This document shows, piece after piece, positions 1 through 12,151 of a DNA stretch of 64,000 bases. The notes below the pieces were generated by a model. The model did not search any database and was not told where the DNA came from. It saw only the letters and a program-made list of their open reading frames with translations. The DNA lies in NCBI GenBank assembly GCA_022393335.1, contig JAJEKB010020868.1, positions 512,556-576,555 of the forward strand, in the 5' to 3' direction. This DNA is from Macrotrachela quadricornifera (Eukaryota; Rotifera; Eurotatoria; Philodinida; Philodinidae). Position 1 is the first letter of the stretch. Every line of letters starts with the position of its first letter. Made by a program: the position numbers and the translations under genes.

Positions 1-2259
1 TTAACAACAGTTGTCCTTTGATCCATTCGCTTTTCTCCAGAGTTCTTTTTTCTTCTACTTCTCAGAAATGTGTACTCACACTTTAGAAAAAGTCCATATA
101 CCCTTCCATCTTCTGTAAAATTTATTTCACGTCTCTTCATATTTTTTTCTCTTTTCTTTTCTTCATCTCACTCCTATCGTTTCTCCTTTTTTTTTGTTCT
201 TTCAATTCTTCATTGATATATAATCTGTAAACCAAGAGAATAGTAAAACTATGACGTATGTATTAGTAATCGTATGTTATCATAGTCATTGCAGGAGTGA
301 TTTCAAATTGAAATAAACTCCAGAGAACTACAAATATTAGATTTCTTACATAATTCCATAAATAGAAGGACATTATCAAAGGGAAATCATGTATAGACAT
401 ATCACAATACCAATATGAAATGGTATTGGTATTATTTGAGAGTGTACATCTGAGACTTTTCCCTGTTCTAATATGATTATACAAAAATATTATTAGGATC
501 ATATGAAAGAGAATCTTGGATACCTCTATGATTGGCTCGAACAACAAAATGTTTTGTCCTTACAATCGTGAAGAAAATTCTGCTGAAATCTAATTAGTTG
601 AGAGTCTTACTTATCAGCTGATCAGATCCCAGTAGTTGGATTTACTTTTATAATAAGGAAAAACTATATTATGATTCGGAGAACAAATCTGCTAGGATTT
701 GATGGAATTATAAAGAAAGACTATCAACTAAGCATTTTTTACTAACGGCATATTCTTTTATTATTCGAACATAACATAACGTTGTTCATACCTATCATGG
801 AGCTATTGATGGTTCTCTTCTTTTATATGACTCTAACAATGCCTTGTTGCATTCCTAAATAATACTGACATCCTAATACAGTACTCGTATTGTTATATTT
901 CTAATCATATAAAATCGTGAATTCTGTTTATTCCCTCTTAGAGATAGAAATAGAAAGTATGTAGTGAAAATTGATTTACTCTTTGTTTATTATTATCATT
1001 AGTATTTGGTAGTATTAGAAGAAAAAAACTAACAAACTAATTAGAGACTCTGTCGCACATGACATTGTAAATATTTAATTATAGAACTACAAAAAGGTAT
1101 AACCTTGGTTTTGTTTCATTCTTTCTGCTGCAAGAACACATAAAATATTTAAAAACCCTATGGCAACTTTTATAAATTATCAAAAATGTTCAAGTACGTC
1201 TTGATTTCATGTCAGAACTTTTCTAGCAACTATATCGCAGTTGCACGTAACGGCGACGCAGTCATCGTAGTTCATACTGACGCGTGGGGGTATAAAAAGA
1301 GGTGTCGCAAGCACTCTAGCTCATTCGTACATTTTACAGTGAGGACGACACTTCATTTATTTTTCTAAAGAATAAAGGTAAGTGCCAGGATGTACTGAAT
1401 GATCAATACAAATATCTAATCATTACATGACTGATTATTAATTAATTAATTGTTACTTATTATTGAGTGGGAGTTTAAGTAATTATTACATAATTATTAG
1501 TGAGATGTTCATTGATTTAGTAAATACATGATAAAAAAATTAATAATTAGTCAGTTAATCAATTATTAATTAGTTACTGACTCATGATTCATTGCTGGTT
1601 ATCACTGAAAGTCAATGAGTCACTTCTACTAATGACTGATTAACAATGATAATATATGATGATCGATAAGTATAGAACATGTTGAGATTGACTGGGCGTA
1701 ATATTTTACAAGTGCGATTTTTTTTCTCAATTACGTGTAACTGCATCGCAATTTTTCGCAAATACGCGTAACTGCAATTTTTTTCACAATTTCCCGTAAC
1801 TGCATCGTAATTTTTCGCAATCACGAGTCATAGTACGATCGTAGTTTAACCGCAATTGAATACATGCATTTTCTCTCAGTAGAAAGAATGAACCAAAAGA
1901 AATTGTACCATTTTGTGCGAATATTAAATCTTTCATAATGTAGTACTTGTTTTTAGTTTCTGATTCAATCAATAGTTATACTCATTTGTTTTTTATTTGA
2001 TTACTTTTTATTCGTTTTTCAAATGATTAATTAATACGACTTAATTAGATCAAAAATTTATTATTACGTATTTCTATTGATAAAGAAAATATTATATATA
2101 TATTTCCGATAGAATCAGCTGAACACAATTTATAGAAAAATTTGAATCGTTTCCAATAAATCACATCTGTGTACATGTCATCTGATTGATTTGAAAGCCG
2201 ATAAAACGACAAACGATTAATTTTCTCCTGCTGAATTAACACGTATTACAACATCTGAA
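1..2259. other. AT-rich intergenic stretch, no gene seen
   Basis: Short open frames on both strands (for example 263-547 and 1784-1972) show no recognisable domain, biased composition or splice context, so I treat them as chance. The only structure I see is a cluster of degenerate short repeats near 1700-1835, listed separately, and some TAAT-rich simple sequence near 1430-1570. Confidence 0.6.
1700..1835. repeat. Degenerate short tandem repeat (CGTAACTGCA units)
   Basis: Three to four imperfect units of roughly 30-40 bp alternate a T-rich run with a CGTAACTGCA-like word; TTTTTCGCAA occurs twice. A related word (GTTGCACGTAACGGCGACGC) lies at about 1240-1260. The units are too diverged to define a clean period by eye. 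Confidence 0.4.
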
Positions 2260-3240
2260 ATGATGGAACAATTAACATCACAAGTAAAACCATTGACTCC
2301 AGTTGATTATATTCTTGGCAGTTATGACATGCGAAACTTGTCGAAATTTTATGCACCATCGGGAAATGCGGAAAAAGCTGCAGCTACTTTGCTAAAACTT
2401 GAAAAGGGCTCATCGATTATAATTCTTGCCGGATTCTGTGTGACACAAAAACTTGTAGATGGTAAAAATGTGCCAGTACCAGAAACAGATGGTCCTCCTG
2501 GTGCAGTTCTTGCAGGTGAAACTCTTCGCCAACTTTCATATTGTGTGTCATATGTTGCTGATCCTATTACATGTAACATTATTCGTGCTTGTTTGAAATC
2601 AATTAAAGCTAGTGACAATTGTGTTCACGAATTTTATTCACGTCATGATGAAAAAGAACAGATTACAGAAGCACATAGACTCATTAATCTACTTAAACCC
2701 AAGGCAATGCTTGCTGGAGAACTCTGCAGTCGAAATTGGAAGGATGGAGTACGTCGCAATATGCGAGGCAAAAATATTGACGATTGGAATCTTCCAGTTG
2801 ATGAAATGCTTGTTCAATTTAAAGATAAAGGTGTGATTATTGCTATTGGTGATGGTGGTAATGAAGCTGGTATGGCCAATCTAAGAGATAATATTCCACT
2901 TGCATTAGATGGTGAAACTATTATGGCGAGTGGTGTATACTCAGATATTCCTATTACATCATGGAATTCTAATCTTGGCTTACAAGCAGTTGCATCTGTT
3001 GCTGCTGCAATCGAAGGAAAATTTGAGTTGATTCCAACGGGAGATCAAGTTATCAAAACAATTGAAGCTGCTTTGAATGCAGGCGCAGTTGAAGGGATCA
3101 CTCTTGGACAGCAAGAAAATTCTTTAAATGGAATTTATGCAACGCGTGGTGTCGATGGTTTTGTTCCTTCTGTTCATGCAGCTGATCAAGAGAAACTGAA
3201 AAGTACATTGATTCAAATGAAAATGAAAGGAATGTTATAG
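2260..3240 (+). CDS. D-glutamate cyclase-like protein (DUF4392 domain)
   Basis: Single open exon of 326 residues. The protein resembles the DUF4392 / D-glutamate cyclase C-terminal domain, which in animals is the catalytic half of mitochondrial DGLUCY and converts D-glutamate to 5-oxo-proline. Family-like features are a Gly-rich PETDGPPGA segment near residue 77 and the motif IGDGGNEAGM at about residues 196-206. Human DGLUCY has an extra N-terminal DUF1445 domain, which is absent here, so the length matches a stand-alone DUF4392 protein. The start is an ATG directly followed by a second one. A polyadenylation signal AATAAA lies at 3293-3298, about 55 bp past the stop. No mitochondrial targeting peptide is obvious. 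Family assignment is by motif memory; substrate is inferred. Confidence 0.8.
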   Translation: MMEQLTSQVKPLTPVDYILGSYDMRNLSKFYAPSGNAEKAAATLLKLEKGSSIIILAGFCVTQKLVDGKNVPVPETDGPPGAVLAGETLRQLSYCVSYVADPITCNIIRACLKSIKASDNCVHEFYSRHDEKEQITEAHRLINLLKPKAMLAGELCSRNWKDGVRRNMRGKNIDDWNLPVDEMLVQFKDKGVIIAIGDGGNEAGMANLRDNIPLALDGETIMASGVYSDIPITSWNSNLGLQAVASVAAAIEGKFELIPTGDQVIKTIEAALNAGAVEGITLGQQENSLNGIYATRGVDGFVPSVHAADQEKLKSTLIQMKMKGML

Positions 3241-5179
3241 ACTAAATATTGACTAGATTTGAAACTGAGACTACATTTATGTGTACTCTATTAATAAAAA
3301 GAAATTTTAAACTATTTTCAGCGCAAAGTATTGCATGCGAGAGAACATCGTTAATTGGAATAGATTGATCAGTAGTTTTACACATACAATCACTTAATGA
3401 ATCTATTATATAGAGATCCTCAGATGCATAATCGAAATCAACACCACATGTGCAATCAGAGATCGTAAAAGACTAGTCAAATATATTTAACATTTCAGAA
3501 TATTATCATTTTGCTTGAATTGATCTTTCGTTCTTCAGTTCTCTGTTCTGATGGAAACTATTGAGAGAAAGTTACTTTTCCTTCTTGAAGCCAATTACGA
3601 GGCTTAACGTAGCATTCATTGGCATTTTCTTAGAGTTTTTTTGCCGTAAGCCACCAATGGCTTGCATCGAGTCGAATGTGTGAAGATCATGTTTCTTTTA
3701 GTTTTCGTGAACTGAAACGAAACTGTCACAATTTTAATGTCGATATGTAGAGTAAAAATTGTTATAAACTCAAAAACTTTCGGGTACCTCTTTCAAAAAG
3801 CTGCTGTCTCAAGGATTAAAAATGATGTCTTTCTCCCTTGTTGTCCTGTTTGTGAGGTTCTCGTTTTAATATGTAAAAAATGGCTTTAACCTCCGAAACG
3901 TCCGTAGACTATATGATTTCCTAAAGGATTCTGGTCTGATGAGAATAGAGAAATCTCACAATAAAAGCCTTGCCATATTTTGAGAATATAATATATCAGA
4001 TGATAATAAGAAATAACAATATAAACAAAAACATAATAAGAACAATGTAGCAATGATAATTGCAAAGATTATATATATAGATAAAACAAAAAAAAATCTA
4101 ACGACACAACAAAGCAAATGTGATTACGAAACAAATGAAAGGCCATCATGTTCTCATGATAATCAATAATATAATACATATATACGTTGGATACAAGTTT
4201 GCATCGTAAAGTGATATCCAATGATGCGAACACTACTGAGCTTAACTATTATTATAAGTATTAAAAAAACTTTTGATGGTCTTATTCTCTAGATTCTTCC
4301 CATTTTCTTCAGTCGAATACAAAAGCTGAAAGGTGAAAAATATCCTAAAAATATGTCTTTTTTCAATAAAGCTTAGATTTTAAGTTAACACGAGTCGAAA
4401 ATAATATTTCACCTAACTATTCAACTTTTAATTAATAACTGAATCTGCGGCAAGTATATCACATTGTGGAAAATAGAGCAATCTTACAGGTTTTCTACTA
4501 TTTTTCTGAATGGATATCCCATTAAATAGTTACAATCGAAAAAAAAATCTTGCATTAAAACATAGGATACATTTTGCATATATTTATCTTTCATAAAAAA
4601 TCTATGCTAAAGAAAATTGATCTATACATAATGAACATTATTGAGTTCAAGTATCTTTCAATAATATTTTATTCGTCTGTTCGATTCAAGTTATGTGCAT
4701 CTAAGAACATGGATAAATACCGAAATTACTTTAAAATTTTCTGAAGAAAATATTCTTCGAATTCAGATCAAATGGTTCAAACAGAAAATTCATCGAACCA
4801 GGTGATCTTAAGCAATGTTTGAGTTAGTCTGAGCCAAATCAAATCGAGAAAAAGTGAATCGTTTCAAGCCTGATTTTTATATCTTTGGTCGATAAAAACA
4901 ATTTGATCAAGTTGACTGATACTGAATATTACGAATTATATGCGTCATATCGTTCGAAATTTCATCTCTCGCTCTCATTTTTTTTTATGAAAATTTTATT
5001 TTTTCGTAGAATAGAATAAAGCGTAGTTGAAAGCATATGGGCAATATCAAGTTTCTATCGATGAAAAATTAATAATATACATTTTATTGTCGTCGAAGAA
5101 AGGAGCTTAAAGCACCAGATGTGTAATAGAAATAAATACAAAGGTATGATCATATTTGTGCCTTATTTTCGCACATACT
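3241..5179. other. Intergenic stretch, no gene seen
   Basis: Nearly 2 kb of AT-rich sequence between the cyclase-like gene and the NHL-repeat gene. No open frame with recognisable features and no long inverted repeat was found. The last few hundred bases may hold the promoter and first exon of the NHL gene, which I could not place. Confidence 0.5.
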
Positions 5180-5326
5180 ATGAGCACAATAACAATCTGT
5201 AGTGTTGCATTTATTTTATTCAGGTAATGAAAATTTCTTTTTTACAATTTCTTTAATATTGAATAAATACCTTTTTTAGTTTCACAGGTACGATTCTTGC
5301 TTCATTTCATATGTTACACTATTTAG

Positions 5327-6949
5327 TTTCGTTGTTTGATAGTTTGTGTGAACTCACAAATATGCCGTGGGCTGGCTCCATATGCTCCATGTTCGACTAA
5401 TAGTGAATGCGGCTGTTTTCATATGACGAGTAATGGTGACCGTCCTTTTTGTGGTTTTCTCTGGATAACTTGTTCTCGACTTATCCCATGTGAAGCTCCA
5501 AATAATGTTTGTCAACAACCTGAACATGTTTGTATTCGTCATAGTCGATGTCATGATCTTCCCGTTTGTTATCCAATATCGATGATATCTCGAGATGTCT
5601 GTCCACCGATGCCAAGTAAGAGAACCAGAAAAAAAAATGACATCAACTAATTCACAATTCTAATCTTTGTGAAAAACTGTATTGTGGCAAGGAGAATTAT
5701 CTTTTACACAAAAATTTGAACCCTAAGCAGAGCAAGTTTTCATTTCGATCTTTGTAGAGTAGCTTGCAGCGCGTCAAATTATGTACAGAAAATTCTAAAA
5801 TTCATTTCTGCAGTCCACGAATTCCTCTTAAATTTTTGATTTCCCGATGTTCTTCTGTGTTCAATACTGTCTCTATGGGAAAGATGACCATTCGTAAAAT
5901 TTTTTCATACATTGCATATAGAAGTTTTCTTTCTAAATGGAAACTGCATTGCTAACTTTCCACAAGCAGCAGATCCAAGCATTTTTATTCTCACGACAAA
6001 GGCTTGTTTCGTTTATTTAGCACCAGTTTTTGTCCCAAATATTGGTGCCAATGACAGATGGGCACAGAATGCAGTTACTGTTGCTGGAAATACAGGACGT
6101 GGCGGTAATGGATTTAGTCAACTGTTTCACCCATACGGATTGTCTGTAGATGATGATTTGACTATCTATGTCGCTGACTTTTCGAATCACCGTATTATGG
6201 CATGGCAGTCGGATGCGACAAGTGGACAAGTAGTAGCTGGTGGAAATGGACAAGGACGCAAGTTGAATCAGTTGGATTATCCAACTGATGTTGTTGTTGA
6301 CAAAGAGACAGAAAGTCTTATCATCTGTGACTATTACAATCGACGAGTTGTACGATGGCCTCTTCATAATGGCACAAGTGGAGAAACAATAATTTCCAAT
6401 ATCGACTGCTATGGATTAGCAATAGATGAGCAAGGATATATCTATGTCTCTGACATTGAAAAGAATGAAGTGAGACGGTGGCGAGTGGGTGAGACTTATG
6501 GAGCTGTAGTAGCGGGAAACAATGGGAAAGGTAATCGTCTTGATCAACTCAGTTATCCGACCTACATCTTTATCGATCGAGATCACTCCGTGTATGTCTC
6601 AGACTTGTCTAATCGTCGTGTCATGAGATGGGCAGATGGGGCCAAACAGGGTATTGTCGTGGCCGGTGGTCAAGGCAATGGAAAGAATCTGACACAAGTA
6701 GCACCTTATGGAGTCGTTGTCGATCAGTTAGGCACTGTTTATGTATCAGACTTTTATAATAATCGAATTATGCGTTGGCCTAAAGAAGCCCTCCAAGGAA
6801 GTGTCATCGTCGGTGACAATGGTCATGGTACACAACCGAATCAGTTCAATGGTCCCTATGGTTTGTCAATCGATCGACGCGGTAATCTCTATGTTGCTGA
6901 TAACAACAATAATCGAATACAACGATTCAATATCGAACGTAGTTCGTAG
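5327..6949 (+). CDS. Secreted Cys-rich / NHL-repeat protein (5' exon unresolved)
   Basis: Two exons can be read. Exon 5327-5615 encodes a Cys-rich segment with about 14 cysteines. It ends in a GT donor at 5616 (phase 1), and an acceptor at 5966 or 5969 restores the frame. Exon 5970-6949 encodes six NHL-type beta-propeller repeats, recognised by recurring YPYGL/DQLG..YVSD...NRIMRW blocks and ending in NNRIQRFNIE. This Cys-rich plus NHL layout is common in bdelloid predicted proteins; the role is unknown, probably extracellular binding. AATAAA lies at 6994-6999. The signal-peptide exon is uncertain: an ATG at 5180 begins a hydrophobic stretch followed by a GTAATG donor, but no acceptor found keeps the frame, and an in-frame stop sits at 5324. 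The 5' end may be further away or broken. Confidence 0.75.
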
Positions 6950-7398
6950 TTGTTCAGAGTTACCTTTTTTCTTGTTTGTCAAATGGTCGATCCAATAAAA
7001 TCATGATGAAATTATACTACAGAAATTTTTAAAAAATTATAATCTTTTTTTTCTATGCGCAGTCATGAAGAGAAGTAACCGCTCCTCTATTTTCTATATA
7101 TATTTTAACCAATGAAATTCGTGATTTTTGTGATAATAGAATTGAATGAATTATCGTCCAGAACATCAGCTTAGCCCTAAACAAATTAATATGACTAAGC
7201 TCTTATCTGAACACTCTTTCAACCTTAAAGAAACTATATACTTTACGGTAGACAGTCAGCCAGACACGATCGCAAGTTCTATTTTCCAATGTTTAAATAT
7301 TGGAATGAATATGTTAATGATTAGTCTATTTCATACTAAAATTCTCCTTCTTGACACTAAATCGAACTCTGATTCATTTATATGCTTCATTCTGAGAA
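6950..7398. other. Short intergenic stretch before a mariner-like element
   Basis: Contains the 3' flank of the NHL gene and an open frame at 7146-7424 that runs into the terminal repeat of the neighbouring element. That frame has no recognisable domain, and I do not call it a gene. Confidence 0.45.
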
Positions 7399-7400
7399 TA

Positions 7401-8705
7401 TTTAGGTCGTACAAAAAGTTCTAAGATCATTAAATAGTAGTATAAAAATAAAGGGATATTTTCAATTTTATTTTAGCAAATGTTGAGGCTAGTTCCCATG
7501 ATTATTTATATCAAGATTAATCCTTTCGATACAACTTATTTATTGATTTTTTGATCATTTTTTCTAAAAAAAATTTAGCTACCTTGGAAATCACATGAGC
7601 TAATTATATTTCATTTATTTAGTCACTTAAACAACATTCGATAGACGTAGTTAGCCAAAAAATTCTATAGTATAAGGCCTGGGAAATATGCTGGGTATGA
7701 CATTCTATTGATGCCTTCTTCTATTTTAGAATTAATAACATCGAATGAGTATGAAGTTAACAATGATCGTCAAGCAATTTTGTATATTTTGAATCAAATC
7801 TCTATGTTTGTTTTCATATTTCATTAACAAAAGGCTTCGGGCAATTTTCAATATAATACTTGTGATCTACAGTCTTGCCTTTATCTACATTCAGGATTAT
7901 TTGCTTTAAAAAATATACTAAACAAAGTTTTAGTTAAAATCTGTCTTCGTGAATAACAGTCTTTGACAATTCACCTTCAATAAGTCAGTTAGCACTAGAT
8001 GACTTATGACTAGCCTATCTAAAATAAATCAATATCACATCACTAGTATTGATAGAGAACAACTTACCTGATCGAACAAAATTCCACTAACAAGGGCACA
8101 TATTTGAGTGTACCCACGAAAAAACAAATCTGAACCATTGTATCCTATATGGTCATCCATGAATAACTCGCATATGAATATTTTAGCTGCCTACGTTTAG
8201 ATCTGATGGAAAAAAAGACATAACTTTTTCAGTTTTACAGCAAAAGTGATCAGTGAGGGCGCTAAAAAAGTGATCACATTATTTCCGAATGATATTCTTC
8301 CCACGTTCGAAAAATACGTGATCACTGTTTTAGCCCCTCCACTGATCACTTTTGCTGTAAAACTGAAAAAGTTATGTCTTTTTTTCCATCAGATCTAAAC
8401 GTAGGCAGCTAAAATATTCATATGCGAGTTATTCATGGATGACCATATAGGATACAATGGTTCAGATTTGTTTTTGCGTAGGTGCATTCAAATATGTGTC
8501 CTTGTAAGTTTTCAAAACAAATGAAATGTGATTAAATCATGTGGTTTCCAAAGTAGCTAAATTTTTTTTAGAAAAAAGGTTAAAGAAGCTTTTAATAAAT
8601 TAATAGAAAGGTATGACCTTGATATAAATAATCATGACAACTATCCTCAACATTTCATAAAATAAAATTGAAAATATCTTATTAGAACTTTTGGTACAAC
8701 CTAAG
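7401..8705. mobile_element. Mariner-like non-autonomous foldback element (1305 bp)
   Basis: The ends are inverted: TTTAGGTCGTACAAAAAGTT on the left and CTTAGGTTGTACCAAAAGTT read inward from the right, each flanked by TA (7399-7400 and 8706-8707). The outer arms (about 7401-7628 and 8512-8705) match over about 200 bp. A second, tighter inverted pair (about 8090-8260 and 8335-8508) forms a hairpin around a short core. The left side carries roughly 460 bp (7630-8088) with no partner on the right. No transposase is encoded. The TIR style and TA target fit Tc1/mariner; the exact family is not determined. Confidence 0.75.
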
Positions 8706-8707
8706 TA

Positions 8708-10261
8708 AATCAGTTAGAGCAATATCCAGTGTTTCTTCAGCTAGTGTCAGTGTTTACAGTTTCACAATTTCTTAATCGATTTAATAAATTATCAGTACTG
8801 CAAAACATAAAAAATAATACAAGTCGAAATAATCTTCGTTTTCCTCAAAATCATAAATTCTCTAAAACATTGAGAAGTATTTCGCATTTATCAAATACAA
8901 CTGTTCTTTCAAAAATAGCTCTTGAAAATAGTGTCCTTGAAGCATATACATATGTAGATAAATTTTTAGTTCATTGAAACTCAAACAAATTTCACGAAAT
9001 GGTCAGATGATATAAATTCAAGAAATGAGTGATATTATTTCTCGAGAACTAGAAGCATTTCGAATGAAAGACATTGATGGTATTGACAGCCTTAATGTAG
9101 AGTCAGATACAGACTCAGATGATGAAGATGAAAATGATGAAATTAATAACAAAAACCATTATGATAGTGATGAAGAATTCGAGTTGAATAATAATCTTGA
9201 TGTAATGGATAATGTTACTTTAACGATAAATCCTGGTATATGGTTATTTGATAATATAAAAGAACTCTCTCAGGCTTTCTTCAAAGTTGTTATAAATAAT
9301 GAGAATAAGTTTCTTAACAAATAAGCTGCACGTTGGTGTTTAGAAAAAGATAAATATTCATTGCCTGCTGATCGATTATCTCGAGTTTAAGGACGATAAA
9401 AGTTTTGTATTTTCAACTATTCTTTTTCAATAAAGAATGTTTCTATGCTACACTACTATAGTTTCCTTTCATTTTGTTATGAATTATTCAACAAAACTTC
9501 CACATCCTTGTTTTTTTTTTATCTAATAATATTAATATCAACAAACAGACAAAGTAGTATTCCACGATATATTGATATGGACATTTTATGATTCCCACTA
9601 ATAATCACTAGAAATCATATGAAATCACGAGATCAATTTGTTTCCCTTTGCTGTTTGTATGTCTTGTAGAAGAAATGATCATCATGTGCATATGATGATG
9701 ACATAGCACGAATTTGCACAAATAGAACAGATTTTTTTTCCAAAAAACAATTTAGAAACGCGTTTAATTGCATCTTTTTTCTGAACGCATTAAACGCGTC
9801 ACATGTTTTACCACATACCTTGACGCGTTTCTGTATGTTTACATGACGCATCAGATGTTTCTTTTTGAATGCGTCGGTACGCGATCGAGCCTCAAATATT
9901 TTCACATGAGATTTCATGATCATTAACAGAAAAGAATTTTCTTATCGATTATATGACATGGTATGATCAATTAAACAAAATTTAGAAATAATTATTTATT
10001 TTTTTAAATATAATCGATATAGTATGCATACAGACAAACGAAATAACACGAGAAATGACAGAGATAAAGGTAATAATAGAGAAATCATTAAGATAGAAGA
10101 AACAATAGAATTGAAGTAAAAGAAAGTTACGAAAAAACAACATCAAGTTATTTTTACGGTTTGTTATATTATCTTTGTCATAAGATATATTTTAGTTATG
10201 TAGTATATCTTTCAAAGACTCGAACGTCTGAAAATTGAAGTTAACTTTAAGAGACTATACA
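8708..10261. other. Intergenic stretch with a degenerate coding-like remnant
   Basis: Holds the acidic open frame at 9025-9324 (listed separately) and a region at about 9760-9870 where the words ACGCGT and GACGCAT recur on both strands. Otherwise I see no gene. The 3' flank of the receptor gene lies at the right end. Confidence 0.4.
9025..9324 (+). CDS. Hypothetical acidic ORF, possible transposon-protein remnant
   Basis: A 99-residue frame with an ATG start and a strongly acidic stretch (SDTDSDDEDENDE) near residues 30-43. Reading past the stop, the same frame continues for about 21 residues (AARWCLEKDKYSLPADRLSR). This has the look of a conserved protein segment, so the stop may be a mutation. 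The frame upstream (8729-8977) is also open, for 82 codons from a GTG. I do not recognise the family. A decayed gene, perhaps transposon-derived, is as likely as a real small gene. Confidence 0.3.
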   Translation: MSDIISRELEAFRMKDIDGIDSLNVESDTDSDDEDENDEINNKNHYDSDEEFELNNNLDVMDNVTLTINPGIWLFDNIKELSQAFFKVVINNENKFLNK

Positions 10262-11242
10262 TCACCATGGACGATATTGATTGAATACTCTGATGAGTTC
10301 TTTGCGGTAATATTTACTCGATAATGTATAAATATAAAATGAAAAAATCTTGTCTACAAGACTCAGTAAGATAGATATGCTGAAAAAAAGACCTTCGACA
10401 GCATACTGTACATCACTCTTCACGATTGATAATGGAATATTTTGATAGATTTTCATAGATAGCAAAGGTATTGAGCAGAGCAAGTATATAATCACTTGCA
10501 TAGTCAGCATAGGCAAAATATGTTTATTAGTATTCCTTTCTCTATTCTCTATATTTACTGTTGACGTCGCTGTTCTACCAACTAGTTCTATTCTAATTGG
10601 TAATGTTGGTAAAACTTGTCGTTTCTGTCTAATATGGTAGATTGTACCGATGCCAAAAATGAGCATAAATATAGGTGGTCCAACTGTTTGAATAAGAAGA
10701 TAATAGATCATATCAATGACATTACAAAGATTATTTTGAACATTGCATGGAGAAGTCTTTATAAAAACTCCATTGTTATCGTAACAGTACAAAACTTGTA
10801 AATATCCAAAACCGATAAGAAATATAATAACCAATGTAACTCGATTAGTCATACGCATACTACTATAACGTCGAATTGTTGCATTATGTGACGATGAAAA
10901 GAATCGATCAGCACAACAAGCAACCATTAACCAAGTTGATACACCAAATGATATATAATAGGAATAGATATTTAGTTTACAAATAACCGATGAAGTAATT
11001 GTGGGATTAATATCAAAACCAGCAAGCATTCGAAATGGCATAAATACATAAATGTTGAATAAATTGCTAAGTGAAGCAATCATCATATAAGGAATACAAG
11101 GTGACAATGTCCATAGAGCGCGTTTTCGGAAGAGAACGATGTTAAGTAAATTACCCACAGTACCGATGACGATAAATGAAATGCTAACTGAAATGAGAAA
11201 GTAGCTTCTAATGTTACCGATCAATAGTGCTGTAGAAGACAT
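10262..11242 (-). CDS. Rhodopsin-like (class A) orphan G protein-coupled receptor
   Basis: Single-exon gene of 326 residues beginning with an ATG at 11242. Seven hydrophobic segments are visible, with TM1 near residues 13-37 containing VGNLLNIVLF, the class A GN signature. TM3 is followed by CADRFFSS, in place of the usual DRY motif. A Cys before TM3 (SSVICKLN) and Cys residues in the second extracellular loop can form the conserved disulfide. TM7 has a variant of NPxxY, reading DKIFSFYIYTL. The third intracellular loop is about 50 residues and hydrophilic. Bdelloid genomes encode many such receptors; the ligand is unknown. No partner gene is adjacent. A polyadenylation-like AATAAA occurs about 270 bp downstream on the minus strand. 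Confidence 0.85.
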   Translation of the reverse strand: MSSTALLIGNIRSYFLISVSISFIVIGTVGNLLNIVLFRKRALWTLSPCIPYMMIASLSNLFNIYVFMPFRMLAGFDINPTITSSVICKLNIYSYYISFGVSTWLMVACCADRFFSSSHNATIRRYSSMRMTNRVTLVIIFLIGFGYLQVLYCYDNNGVFIKTSPCNVQNNLCNVIDMIYYLLIQTVGPPIFMLIFGIGTIYHIRQKRQVLPTLPIRIELVGRTATSTVNIENRERNTNKHILPMLTMQVIIYLLCSIPLLSMKIYQNIPLSIVKSDVQYAVEGLFFSISILLSLVDKIFSFYIYTLSSKYYRKELIRVFNQYRPW

Positions 11243-11591
11243 TCTTCTATTAGTGATGAGTTGGCGAAAATTGACTTAAAATAATTATTTTCAAATACGA
11301 GCTACTCACTAAAATTTGATTCTGTCTAGAAATATAAGAAAAAGAAAATCCATTTGAAAAAAGAGAAATCATAAAAACAAGAAAAAGCGATATTAGCTCG
11401 TTTTTTCTAGTATCAGTGTTGCGGAAAATTATTCAGTTTGACTGCATGTCAAAGATTATTATACATTTCTCTTTTTAGAAAACGAATACATATATCAGCT
11501 ATTGTCAGGATGCACTTTAGCCAGAAACGAATCGTAAGGCATATTATTTAATAGGCACGCTCGATGACACCTCAATCAAGTAGCCCTTTTA
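11243..11591. other. Upstream region of the receptor gene
   Basis: About 350 bp between the receptor start and the left terminal repeat of a Tc1-like element. It should contain the receptor promoter (transcribed leftward). No TATA box or other site stands out enough to call. Confidence 0.4.
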
Positions 11592-12151
11592 CAGTTAAAC
11601 GGTGAGTTCAACAATCCTAATCGGGTTCCCATAATAAAATCTTTTTGTGAAACGCATTTTTGTAAATTTGTCTCTAGTAAGAAAAGATGCAGCAAAAGAC
11701 GCTTTACAAAATGATATGTGATTAACTTTACTATCTCGTATGGTAAGAAAGTTATAAACTTAGAAATATACGTTACTAAAAATAATAAATAACTATAAAT
11801 CTCTCAAAGCATTGTAGAATCACTTTGAAAGCATTATATACTTAATTTTAAACGTATGATGATCTTCACTTTTCGTTAGGTCATACCATCACAGTATTTG
11901 TCATTACTCTCATATCTTAGTGCATATTCTCTTTAGGTATTCGGTATATTTTTCGATCTATATGTATGCTCTATCTTTGTGCTTTCAACTATATTTTTCA
12001 GGTTTTTTCATAATCACTATTCTTTCGTTTTTACGACATCTATCTCTTTTTCTATTCATATATTCGTTTGTCGCTGCGTTCTATAAATAGATCGGCTTCA
12101 GTTGAGATAAAATACTCGTTAATCTATAAGATTATTTACATCGTATAACAA

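Noticed and set aside
263..547. 94-codon minus-strand open frame near the left edge
   Set aside because: No recognisable domain, AT-driven composition and no splice or polyadenylation context.
5180..5223. Hydrophobic ATG stretch followed by a GT donor, as the signal-peptide exon of the NHL gene
   Set aside because: None of the AG acceptors found before the Cys-rich exon restores the reading frame, so I did not include it in the CDS.
7146..7424. 92-codon plus-strand frame
   Set aside because: Runs across the terminal repeat of the mariner-like element and has no recognisable features.
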